From NCBI RefSeq assembly GCF_000482505.1, contig NZ_AXVL01000011.1, positions 1 to 64,000 on the forward strand: a DNA stretch of 64,000 nucleotides. The letters are read 5' to 3'. Source of the DNA: Leptotrichia trevisanii DSM 22070 (GTDB taxonomy: Bacteria; Fusobacteriota; Fusobacteriia; Fusobacteriales; Leptotrichiaceae). The notes beneath the pieces were generated by a model, which saw only the letters and a program-made list of their open reading frames with translations, was not told the origin of the DNA and did not search any database. Of the stretch, positions 56,145 to 64,000 are shown piece by piece. The position numbers and the translations under genes were made by a program. Numbering within the stretch: position 1 is the stretch's first letter; each line of letters starts with the position of its first letter.

Positions 56145-56191
56145 TGTTATTTATCTCCTCTCTTTTAATTTGTACAAATTTACTAAAATTA

Positions 56192-56931
56192 TTACTTTAT
56201 ATTTTCATATTTTTGAATTTTTTCTATTAATTCTTTTTCTTTAACCGTTAGTTTTATATCATTTTCATTTTCAATAGAGGGGTTATACCAACTTTTATTT
56301 GAAAAATATTCTTTATATTTACCTCTTTTATAAATATATCCTTTTCTTGCAAATATTATATTTCGTAAAAGCCCTAATTCATCTTTTGAAAAGGCATCTA
56401 AAAATTCATATTTATTATTTTGGATTACTATATCTTCAATAAGTTTTAAAACTTGTAAATCATTTAAATAATATCTATCATTTTTATTATCGTACATCAT
56501 GTTTTGTTTAATCCATTTTTCTCCTATACGTGATTTTACTAATTCATCTGTATTTATTCTTATTTCTGAAATATCTTTTTCTATAAAAGCAGTCCCCTTT
56601 TCAGAATTTGAAGTACTAATATTTTGCATAAACCATACTCCAAAAATAAATAATATCAAAATAAAACCAATTAAAATTTTATATCTATAAATATAAATTT
56701 TTCGTAACCATTTATATCTGGTATATCCTTTTTTGTCGTTTTAGCTATTTTGTTTATTAAAATTATACTTTGGATAATTTCATCAGCTATTGGAATATTA
56801 TCTGGCAGTATAAAATTTATTCTCATTAGCAGTATAAAATTTATTCTCATTAATAGTAATTGAAACCAAAGTGGAGAAAAAAATTGTATAATAAAAACTA
56901 TTAAATATATTAAAACTATTAACATCTTCAA
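56192..56931 (-). pseudogene. YARHG-domain membrane protein broken by a one-base shift in a homopolymer
   Basis: Two abutting frames form one protein. The upstream part (from ATG 56931) has an N-terminal helix (LIVLIYLIVFIIQFFSPLWF) and runs to SIILINKIAKTTKK. There, at a run of six A (56729-56734 on the plus strand as T), adding one base continues into GYTRYKWLRKIYIYRYKILI, a second helix, and the YARHG domain (DELGLLRNIIFARKGYIYKR; EYFSNKSWYNP). As written the first frame ends 18 codons later and the second has no start signal. A decayed gene, a phase-variable gene or a homopolymer error would all look like this. A 24-bp tandem repeat adds eight residues near the N-terminus. Confidence 0.65.
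56805..56852. repeat. In-frame 24-bp tandem duplication
   Basis: Two exact copies of a 24-bp unit starting GCAGTATAAAATTTATTC, 56805-56828 and 56829-56852, encoding a repeated LMRINFIL in the N-terminal part of the YARHG gene. Confidence 0.85.
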
Positions 56932-57389
56932 TTCTTCTCCTGTTTATTTGTTATATATTCTTCTAGAAATTCCTCTAAATCTTTCCCTAAAATATACGTT
57001 GAATTTTTCTGAAATTCATATAAATTTATATATTCTTCTACTTTACTGTAATATTCTTGATCTGTATAAAAGTATTTAATATATTTTAGATATAATTCAT
57101 TTGCTTTAGCAAATATAGATTCTGGTGTTTCATCATAATAGTTATCATAATTATATTTAAAATCATCATAAAATACATTTCTATTTTTTGTATCATCATA
57201 ATTTTTTCCTATAAAATTTGAAAGTTTTCTATTAAAGTCTTTTAATTGATACATCATTTTTTTATCTTCATTTGTAAAATTTGATTCCCATTTTCGAAAT
57301 AATGGATGATATAAGTCTTTTCCGTTAATGTTATAATTTTGTCCATAATTTCCCCAATATATATCATCCTCATTAAAATTTTCAAAGGA
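56928..57389 (-). pseudogene. 5'-truncated gene of unknown family
   Basis: The frame is open from 57389, immediately after a stop codon, with no start codon until Met at 57257 and no Shine-Dalgarno there. The upstream 44 codons (NEDDIYWGNYGQNYNINGKD and LYHPLFRKWESNFTNEDKK) look protein-coding, so the original N-terminus has been lost. The remainder is acidic and Tyr/Asn-rich (YDDFKYNYDNYYDETPESIF). The stop overlaps the next start by 4 nt, showing it was the upstream gene of an operon with the YARHG protein. Confidence 0.55.
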
Positions 57390-58198
57390 CTAATTTTGAA
57401 AATTTGACAGGATATGGAGCTGATAAATACTGTGAAAGTGCGAAAGTAAAAATCAGGAAAGCTTGTGAATCGGAAAATGCAGATGTTTATTTTTTAGTTG
57501 GTGGAACACAGACTAACGCACTTGTGATAAATTCGATGCTGCAGTCTTATGAAGGTGTAATTGCGGCTGAAACGGGGCATATTAGTGTGCATGAAGCTGG
57601 AGCAATTGAACTTACAGGGCATAAAGTTTTGACTTTGTCACATCATAATGGAAAAATCGATGTTAATGAAGTGAAGGGATATTTACAGACATTTTATGCG
57701 GATAAAAATCACGAACATATGGTTTTTCCTGGAATGGTTTATATTTCACACCCAACAGAATATGGCACTTTGTATACAAAAAATGAATTAACAGAAATTT
57801 CAGAAATTTGTAAAAAATATAAGATTCCGTTATTTTTGGATGGAGCAAGGCTGGCATACGGGCTTATGGCAAAGGATACGGATGTTATACTTCCAGATAT
57901 TGCACGGCTTTGTGATGTTTTTTATTTTGGAGGAACAAAAGTTGGAGCATTGCTTGGAGAAGCAGTTGTTTTTACCAAAAATAACACACCAAAGAATTTT
58001 GTAACAAGAATAAACAGCATAGGTATTGTTTGCAAAGGGAAGACTGCTTGGACTGCAGTTTGACACACATATAATCCGTACAAGAAATTGGGAAATATGA
58101 ATAGAACTGGCTAAAAAATTAAAAAAGGTACTGCACAAAAAAAATTACAGATTTTATATTGAATCTTTGCTAAAAAATAATCAAAATAATTATAAATA
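57389..58198 (+). pseudogene. Decayed low-specificity threonine aldolase
   Basis: The open part encodes most of the PLP core: TNFENLTGYGADKYCESAKV at the break, GGTQTNALVINSMLQSYEGV, AETGHISVHEAGA, DGARLAYGL and GGTKVGALLGEAVV with the PLP lysine. It lacks the N-terminal ~25 residues. After about 58030 the reading frame fails, but AKGRLLGLQFDT-, IELAKKLKKVL- and KNYRFYIES-like pieces in other frames continue to about 58198. So both ends are damaged. The following ~200 nt before the OmpA-domain gene is AT-rich with no other feature than a weak promoter. Confidence 0.8.
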
Positions 58199-58406
58199 AA
58201 AAATTAGGAAAAATTCTGATAAAACAGTTTATTTCACATTTTTCTTTATTAATTTTATTATTTTACTTCAAGAACGTTTAAAATTTATTTATAAAATTTT
58301 AAAAAACACTATGAAAATTAAAAAAAATATGTTACAATTAATAAAGGAAAGTATAATTCAAATATAATGGTAAAAAAAATAAATAAAAAAGGAAAGAGGT
58401 TAAAAT

Positions 58407-58937
58407 ATGGAGAAAAAATCGAAAATTACAGCAATGTTATCTGTATTATTAGTTTCTGCTCCGACTACAGCTAAAAAAATTACAACATCAAATTTACGTG
58501 ATAACGCAATGAGAACGACTGCAGTCGAAGTTGATGGAACAGAGATAGAACAATTAGACATCGCTAAGGAAGAGAAAAATACTAATAATACTGATATTAT
58601 AGTATTGGATGCAAATAAATTAAAATTTGACTTTAACAGTGCTACAATAAAGGAAGAGTACACTCCGATATTAGAAAAATTAAAAAACTATATAGAAGCT
58701 AAAAATGAAAAAATCTCAATTATTGGGTATACTGATTCTAAAGGTACTAAAGAATACAATAAGGAATTATCTTTACGAAGAGCAGAAAGTCTGGAAGAAA
58801 AACTGATAGAATTAGGACTTTCGCCTGAAAAAATTATTGAAACAAAAGGAAATGGAGATAATAGCCCAATCGCTTCAAATGACACAGAAGAAGGAAGAGC
58901 AATAAATAGACGTATTGAGGTTCAATTTATTCGGTAA
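58407..58937 (+). CDS. Exported OmpA-domain protein
   Basis: 176 aa. Short N-terminal hydrophobic segment (ITAMLSVLLVSAPTTA) as likely signal, then a linker and the OmpA-like peptidoglycan-binding domain (~70-175): LKFDFNSATIKEEYTPILEK, IIGYTDSKGTKEYNKELSLR, ASNDTEEGRAINRRIEV. The key Asp and Arg residues (TDSKG; NRRIEV) for diaminopimelate contact are present. It probably ties the outer membrane to the cell wall. No beta-barrel domain. A -10-like TATAAT occurs at 58352-58357 and again at 58363-58368. Confidence 0.85.
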   Translation: MEKKSKITAMLSVLLVSAPTTAKKITTSNLRDNAMRTTAVEVDGTEIEQLDIAKEEKNTNNTDIIVLDANKLKFDFNSATIKEEYTPILEKLKNYIEAKNEKISIIGYTDSKGTKEYNKELSLRRAESLEEKLIELGLSPEKIIETKGNGDNSPIASNDTEEGRAINRRIEVQFIR

Positions 58938-58952
58938 TAAAATAAAATTAGA

Positions 58953-58982
58953 AAGCCAGATATATTAAATTTGGCTTTTTTG
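58953..58982 (+). terminator. Terminator after the OmpA-domain gene
   Basis: AAGCCA and TTGGCTT arms followed by TTTTTT. Confidence 0.75.
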
Positions 58983-58986
58983 TTAT

Positions 58987-59745
58987 CTATAAATTTCGTA
59001 AATAATCAGTCATTTCCTTCACTAACTTTTCATCTGTTTCCAGAATTTCAAACTCATTAAACTCTTTTAGTCCCATATTTACATCTTGTTTTTTGTATTC
59101 CATTTTACTTTGCTTTATTGTTTTGGCAGAAAAGTGAAAATTGGTTGCCCCTGTAGAATTTGCTATTTCACCAATATTTTCCATATTTAATCCTGCCCCG
59201 ACAAGTATTTCAGTTTTACTTTTGTTATTTTTATTTGAAAGTCCAACTAATTCCTTCAATAATTTTTTACCTTTTAAACAATTTTGTGCTTGCCCAGATG
59301 TTAATATATTCTGAATTCCCAGTTCATGTAACTGATAAAATGCCTCTATCGGATTTTTACACACATCAAAGGCCCTATGAAATGTTATTGGCGTTCCGTG
59401 AGCTTCATCTATAAATTTTTTCATATTATATAAATCAATTTCTCCATTTTTAGTCAAAATTCCTACAACTATGCCATCTGCTCCCAATTCTTTAAACATT
59501 TTTATTTCATTTCTTATAATATTTACCTCATAATCTGAATACAAAAAATCTCCAAATCGGGGACGTATTAATATGTTTATTGGTATATTCACATTTTTCC
59601 TTACTTCTTCAAATAGACTTTTTGTAGGTGTAGTTCCTCCAATTATTAAGTTACTGCAAAGCTCCAGCCTTGTAGCTCCACCTCTTTGGGCATTTATTGC
59701 TGATTCCACGCTATCTACACATATTTCAAGAGTATATTTTCTCAT
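58987..59745 (-). CDS. cutC: CutC-family protein
   Basis: 252 aa from ATG 59745 (AGGAG 9 nt upstream). A TIM barrel with the family segments LEICVDSVESAINAQRGGAT, RLELCSNLIIGGTTPT, INILIRPRFGDFLYSDYEV, TFHRAFDVC, and ILTSGQAQN. CutC was linked to copper homeostasis, though later work questioned a direct role. It stands alone between lptD and the OmpA-domain gene. Confidence 0.93.
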   Translation of the reverse strand: MRKYTLEICVDSVESAINAQRGGATRLELCSNLIIGGTTPTKSLFEEVRKNVNIPINILIRPRFGDFLYSDYEVNIIRNEIKMFKELGADGIVVGILTKNGEIDLYNMKKFIDEAHGTPITFHRAFDVCKNPIEAFYQLHELGIQNILTSGQAQNCLKGKKLLKELVGLSNKNNKSKTEILVGAGLNMENIGEIANSTGATNFHFSAKTIKQSKMEYKKQDVNMGLKEFNEFEILETDEKLVKEMTDYLRNL

Positions 59746-59791
59746 TTTTCTCATCTCCTATGATAATTTGATTTTAGAATATTTGAATACG

Positions 59792-59832
59792 AAAAAACAT
59801 TAGAAAATATCAGTTTCCTAATATCCCTAATG
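59792..59832 (-). terminator. Terminator after the LptD-like gene
   Basis: CATTAG (59798-59803) and CTAATG (59827-59832) arms with nested ATAT pairs, followed on the minus strand by TTTTTTCG. Confidence 0.75.
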
Positions 59833-59853
59833 CTAATTTCATTATTATATATT

Positions 59854-62800
59854 TTATAATCCTGCTCCAAATTCAAATCCTTTTCCAGAATATTTAAACT
59901 GTGCATTTTTTTCCGGGAATGGTGTTACTCCGAATTTTAATGAAACTACTGGATAATAACCTAACTTTTTTTTGTTTGGCTTATCCCATTTCATTCCTGC
60001 TCCAATTTCCCATTCCACATTTTCAAATCTATGAGTCAAAGTTGCCATTCCTAAAGTTAGTTTATTAACTTTTCTTGCATACCATGAACTTTCATAAATT
60101 TCTGGATCAGAGGATTTTGGTGCTCCATTTTGTACATACTGGATTTTACCTCCAATCCACCATGGCTTATCAGGATCATTTGAAAACATGTATTTTCCTT
60201 CAAATTCGTGTTTCCTAAAGTCATACGTACTGTTACGTGTGGCATTTTTTCTATAGATTCTATCAGGGCGTTCCATTATAAAAGCATATCTGACAAACAT
60301 CTTTTCCAAATATCCGGCTTCAACCTTGAAGGTTAAATCATTAATTCTGGCAAATCCTTTCATTCCACTTGGATTAGCTGCATCAGAGCCATCTAGTTGC
60401 ATATCCATTCCAATTTGGAAGTATTTTTTATGACTTCTTAAATTTTGAAGTTTTGCATTAAAGTCATTTAGACTGAATTTATTTTGACGATAATTTTCTT
60501 CTTCCACATAACTCTTATATGCCTCTTCTTCCTCACTGCTCAAAAATAATCTATCGTCACTATTTACCAGAATTTTATCAATTGAAGATTTATTGGCATT
60601 ATTGATAGAAAATTCCTGAGTGTTTGAATTTCTTACCATGCTTGTATTTTTTATTTGATTTTCAGTTATATCAATTTCAGTTTCTCGAGCCTTCTCTTTT
60701 TCTTTTTTATCTAAATCAGCTGCGTATCTAGGTTTGGAATTATTTTCATATTTATATAAAAATCCTATTGTTGTATAGTCGTTTCCACGGATATATCTGT
60801 CATCTGAAGTAACAATCGGAGTGTTATTCAGATCCCTGTATATCTTTTTACCAAATCCAAAATTTATTCTGAAATAGTGATCTGATTCAAATTTTTTATT
60901 TTTCATTTTTGATGTATCGTAAACAAATCCTAGTTTATGATAGTTAGTTTTTAACTTTAAGGCAGGTAATCCGAAAGTTGCCACATTTCCATAAATATCA
61001 TTTGTCTTATTTATTGAATTAGTGTATTCAAATCCCCACTCATTAAAGTTCACTCCGAAAGTTCTTTCCTTTAAAGATTCCTTATAAATTTTCTGATTCC
61101 ATCCAAGACTTGTATTATATGGGAATAACTGCTTATTCTTTTCATTGAATCTGTATAAGAAGTTATCTCCGGCGTCAGACAGGTAACCATATTGAATTTC
61201 CCTATTAAAATCCCTTTCAGATTTGAAATTTTCAAATTCATATTGCTCATTATTAGAAAAATCAAAACTTACAAATCTTTTATTGGCAATGTCAGCCTTG
61301 AAATAGTTTCTAATGTATCTGTTTTTTAACCAGTCATCTTGAAAATGTCTGTCATCTCTCATAGTTAAATTGTAGTTGAACGTTATATTTCCAATTTGAT
61401 ACCTGAAGTCATCCCTAAGCCCCAGTGCATTTGTTGGAATTTCTACAATGTCAAAGCCGTTATACATTGCACTTCCCGCTGTTGTCTTCTGGAAAGTGAC
61501 AGTTGCATCATTTGTAACTTTTACATCATATTTATTATTTTTTTTCGATGTGTTGTCGAAAAATGTCGTGAATAATCTTGTATCAAGGGTGAAAATTCTC
61601 ATTGATGGACTTTGCCGTATTATTTCTCCGCTTGCGTCCCTTGCCACCTTGTAGCCTGTTTCTGAAGACAAGTCTTCCACTTTTCTTCCATTTCTAAATT
61701 CAGGCACTCCTAAACTACTGTAATCACGATTTTCAAAAGCCAGGTTATACCCAATAAATGAATTTTTTATAGGGATATCAATTCTGTCATTTCCTATGTT
61801 AAATCTTTGTGATCTATATTTTTCATAAATAATCTTTTTAGGACGACGAATTATTTCATTATCTTGAAATACTTTATAAATTCGACTTTCATCAGCAGTT
61901 GCTGAATTTAAAAATAATGAATTGTAATTTTCATTATCTCTTGTGTAATCATATTCGTATTCTTTTTTTTGTACATCAACTTGCTTTACCTGTGCACCGA
62001 AATAAAGAGTATTTGTTAAATTTTGATATGCAGTTTTAGGCTTATATCCAAAGAAATCACTTTCTCTGAACGGATAATAATTTCCAAAAGTCAGTCCCAA
62101 TTCTTTTCTCTTATCATATGCTACGTTCTGTACCCAGTGAATTGTCTTGTCATCGCCACGATCACGCATTCCAAACAGTTCTCCATATTCATCCTTGTCA
62201 GAATTCAAATAATCAAACTTTATTTTCGGGCCTCTAAAATCAATTCCATAACTTCTTTTTTTCCTGTAGGAATTCAAGTCTCCGACATATCCTGGATTAA
62301 TATCACGAAAATCTTCGTTATCAACTGTTATTGCAACATTTGTATTTCCATTTGTATATTTTATACTTTTGTATAAGTCAACATCGGTTCTACGTGGATC
62401 TAAATCATCATCTTCTACAATTTTATCATTTATTTCAGTCAAGGCTTTAAGAGCATGCTTATCTTGCGTCCAGTAATATTTTGCATTAAATTCGCCATTT
62501 TGCCCAAGTTCCTGATTAATATTAAAATCCCAGAATCCAATATGGCTATATTTGTCCACAAAATCTGTATAGTCATCCTTTAATTCGTTTCCATTGATGG
62601 CATACATTAGATTTGTTGTAATGTTTTGATAATTCAGGTTCCAGATTCCATAGCCGGCATCATAAAACTTTCTATCTTCTTTAGCTTTTTTAGGAGTATT
62701 TGTAACTTTGTGATTCCATTTGAAATCCCATTCTTTCCTATGGTTTCCAATTGGAACGACAACTCTGTTTACAAATATATTTCCTGAATTATTTCCCCAG

Positions 62801-63540
62801 AAGGAATAATCATTTGAAAATTTTAATGCCAGTTTTTTCTTTGTGCTCAGCTCAAAATCCACGAATCCCTGTGCAAGAGGCCCTAAATCATAGTCAAACC
62901 CCGTAATTCCAAAGAGTCCCCTGTCGCTGTCCATCCCAATGTATGGAAAGAGCGTTGCCCTCTGTGATGCAGGTTTTAGTGAAGTTACGTAATATGGTAA
63001 TTTAAACCAGGTTTTCCCACCTGCAAAAAGTCCTATGTTTCTTGCAATGGCTTTTCTGTTTGGATAAATTTCCAGCTCGTCTGCATTTATTTTATAGCTT
63101 GGATTTTCATAGGGACTGGTTGTAAACCATCCATTTTTTATAAAAATTAATTTATTTCCTTCAGCCAGTGTTTCCTCTCCACCATAACGCAGTTTCACAT
63201 TAGCATCATAACTTTCTGAATTAAATATCTTTGCTAATTTTGTATCCATGTCAAAAATAAGGTTATCAGCTTTTATAATTTGAGAACCTTGAATAAATTC
63301 AACATTTCCAGAGCCTGAAAGGATGTTTTTGTTGGCAATTTTTCTTAATTTGTCTGCATTTATTGTAAAATCGCCATATTTTACAGTAACATTACCTTCA
63401 GTATTTATTTCTTCTGTTTCCAGATTGATTGTAGATTTTTCTGTTTCCAGTTCTATAACTTGTCCAGCAGCATTCATCTTGCCAAAAAGTATAATATAAA
63501 ACAGTAAAATAAACAATACTTTGTATCTAATTCTTTTCAT
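59854..63540 (-). CDS. LptD/OstA-like outer-membrane LPS-assembly protein, very long
   Basis: 1228 aa. Signal peptide of ~25 residues (ending GKMNAAG). An N-terminal OstA/beta-jellyroll domain (~35-190: INTEGNVTVKYGDFTINADK; NILSGSGNVEFIQGSQIIKA; AIARNIGLFAGGKTWFKLPY) matches LptD. The rest is a large Tyr/Asn-rich beta-barrel region ending FEFGAGL rather than in Phe/Trp. E. coli LptD is 784 aa; the excess is in the barrel/loop part. It would insert lipopolysaccharide into the outer leaflet. Its promoter (TTGTTA, 17 nt, TATAAT near 63580) is typical. Confidence 0.82.
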   Translation of the reverse strand: MKRIRYKVLFILLFYIILFGKMNAAGQVIELETEKSTINLETEEINTEGNVTVKYGDFTINADKLRKIANKNILSGSGNVEFIQGSQIIKADNLIFDMDTKLAKIFNSESYDANVKLRYGGEETLAEGNKLIFIKNGWFTTSPYENPSYKINADELEIYPNRKAIARNIGLFAGGKTWFKLPYYVTSLKPASQRATLFPYIGMDSDRGLFGITGFDYDLGPLAQGFVDFELSTKKKLALKFSNDYSFWGNNSGNIFVNRVVVPIGNHRKEWDFKWNHKVTNTPKKAKEDRKFYDAGYGIWNLNYQNITTNLMYAINGNELKDDYTDFVDKYSHIGFWDFNINQELGQNGEFNAKYYWTQDKHALKALTEINDKIVEDDDLDPRRTDVDLYKSIKYTNGNTNVAITVDNEDFRDINPGYVGDLNSYRKKRSYGIDFRGPKIKFDYLNSDKDEYGELFGMRDRGDDKTIHWVQNVAYDKRKELGLTFGNYYPFRESDFFGYKPKTAYQNLTNTLYFGAQVKQVDVQKKEYEYDYTRDNENYNSLFLNSATADESRIYKVFQDNEIIRRPKKIIYEKYRSQRFNIGNDRIDIPIKNSFIGYNLAFENRDYSSLGVPEFRNGRKVEDLSSETGYKVARDASGEIIRQSPSMRIFTLDTRLFTTFFDNTSKKNNKYDVKVTNDATVTFQKTTAGSAMYNGFDIVEIPTNALGLRDDFRYQIGNITFNYNLTMRDDRHFQDDWLKNRYIRNYFKADIANKRFVSFDFSNNEQYEFENFKSERDFNREIQYGYLSDAGDNFLYRFNEKNKQLFPYNTSLGWNQKIYKESLKERTFGVNFNEWGFEYTNSINKTNDIYGNVATFGLPALKLKTNYHKLGFVYDTSKMKNKKFESDHYFRINFGFGKKIYRDLNNTPIVTSDDRYIRGNDYTTIGFLYKYENNSKPRYAADLDKKEKEKARETEIDITENQIKNTSMVRNSNTQEFSINNANKSSIDKILVNSDDRLFLSSEEEEAYKSYVEEENYRQNKFSLNDFNAKLQNLRSHKKYFQIGMDMQLDGSDAANPSGMKGFARINDLTFKVEAGYLEKMFVRYAFIMERPDRIYRKNATRNSTYDFRKHEFEGKYMFSNDPDKPWWIGGKIQYVQNGAPKSSDPEIYESSWYARKVNKLTLGMATLTHRFENVEWEIGAGMKWDKPNKKKLGYYPVVSLKFGVTPFPEKNAQFKYSGKGFEFGAGL

Positions 63541-63642
63541 TTTTTCAACCTTTTATTTTATTAGAGTTTTGCTAAATTATACCATACTTTTATACTTATA
63601 ACAATTTATTTTATATTTGAAAGGCTTTAATTAAGTTTTTTA

Positions 63643-64000
63643 CTACAAAACGTATTTTTTCCCAAATAACATCATTTTTTCTATATTTGCGATAACTAAT
63701 AGTACATTATTTTCTCTTATTATAGTATTTGGAAGTGGCATAATATTTAGTTCTTTTTCATCTTTTATCCCGATAATATTCATTTCATATTTATTTCTCA
63801 AATTTAATTCTATAAGATTTTTTCCATCAAAATCCTTTGGTGCTTTTATTTCAAACACTCTATATTTTTCTGAAAATTTAAAATGTTCCGTTATATTGGG
63901 CCTTATTACCCCAAGTGCTGTTTCCTTGGCCATCGTTTCTTCTGGATAAACAACGGAAGTTGCACCAATCTTTTTTAAAATTTTCCCCTGTAATTCATTT
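63643..64000 (-). CDS. TrkA/KtrA-like K+ transport regulator, C-terminal part (runs off the window)
   Basis: The frame is open to the window edge: NELQGKILKKIGATSVVYPE and ETMAKETALGVIRPNITEHF belong to the end of an RCK_N domain, followed by an RCK_C domain (FEIKAPKDFDGKNLIELNLR; MPLPNTIIRENNVLLVIANI). The protein would control a Trk/Ktr potassium channel. The N-terminus is outside. A start at the internal ATG 63933 is unlikely because homology continues upstream. Confidence 0.82.
   Translation of the reverse strand, partial: NELQGKILKKIGATSVVYPEETMAKETALGVIRPNITEHFKFSEKYRVFEIKAPKDFDGKNLIELNLRNKYEMNIIGIKDEKELNIMPLPNTIIRENNVLLVIANIEKMMLFGKKYVL

Noticed and set aside
56671-56931. Separate 86-aa membrane gene
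   Set aside because: Better explained as the N-terminal part of the frameshifted YARHG gene, because the next frame continues the protein across a homopolymer.
1-64000. CRISPR array
   Set aside because: No regularly spaced direct repeats of 23-40 bp; the only repeats are the 20-bp motif and one 24-bp tandem pair.
1-64000. Intact insertion sequence or prophage
   Set aside because: No transposase, integrase or phage structural gene is recognisable; only scars are seen.

Overview
This AT-rich window reads as chromosome of a diderm fusobacterium, most likely Leptotrichia or a close relative. That assignment is inference: it rests on very low GC, a rpmG-tRNA(Trp)-secE-nusG-rplKAJL-rpoBC macro-operon, a dnaG-rpoD-(sigma-like)-Nif3 block, an LptD/OstA-type outer-membrane protein beside a K+ transport regulator, and arrays of small lipoproteins and secreted DUF6683-like proteins. 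I see no transposase, integrase or CRISPR array.

Layout. 1-9,000: housekeeping genes on the minus strand (nadR, rmuC, BrkB-like, thiI plus cysteine desulfurase, sppA). 9,100-11,450: plus-strand UPF0237 (ACT), UPF0210 and a lone cbiT. 11,500-15,650: an isolated plus-strand island with a degenerate PD-(D/E)XK-family paralogue, a WYL regulator behind a near-consensus promoter, a shortened FtsZ-like protein without the GTP-binding motif, and an apparently intact PD-(D/E)XK-family protein. 15,700-35,500: core minus-strand information processing (NRAMP-like transporter, Nif3, sigma-like gene, rpoD, dnaG, rpoZ, gmk, rpoC, rpoB, rplL, rplJ, rplA, rplK, nusG, secE, tRNA-Trp, rpmG), with visible leader controls: an L10 leader with attenuator and two near-identical putative L1 sites. 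35,500-38,700: a repeat-rich gap and glgP.

38,700-54,000 is an envelope and secretion island: lipoproteins, paralogous membrane proteins, DUF6683-like secreted proteins (three intact, one remnant, one chimera), a TraX-like protein, two DUF2628-like proteins, a CPBP protease, a PepSY protein and an OmpR-type two-component system. Five promoters here share an 18-bp direct-repeat element placed exactly 14 nt upstream of a -10-like hexamer. One of the five precedes the operon that encodes the two-component system, so I infer an autoregulated local regulon.

54,100-58,400 holds rnpB followed by a rearrangement scar: a transketolase 3' fragment, an orphan livF, a frameshifted small gene, a YARHG-domain gene broken at a homopolymer, and two 5'-truncated genes abutting head to head, one of them a decayed threonine aldolase. 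The right end carries an OmpA-domain protein, cutC, a very long LptD-like protein and the C-terminal part of a TrkA/KtrA-like regulator that runs off the window.

The two most promising undescribed items are the WYL/FtsZ-like/PD-(D/E)XK island and the five-site direct-repeat regulon in the envelope island.
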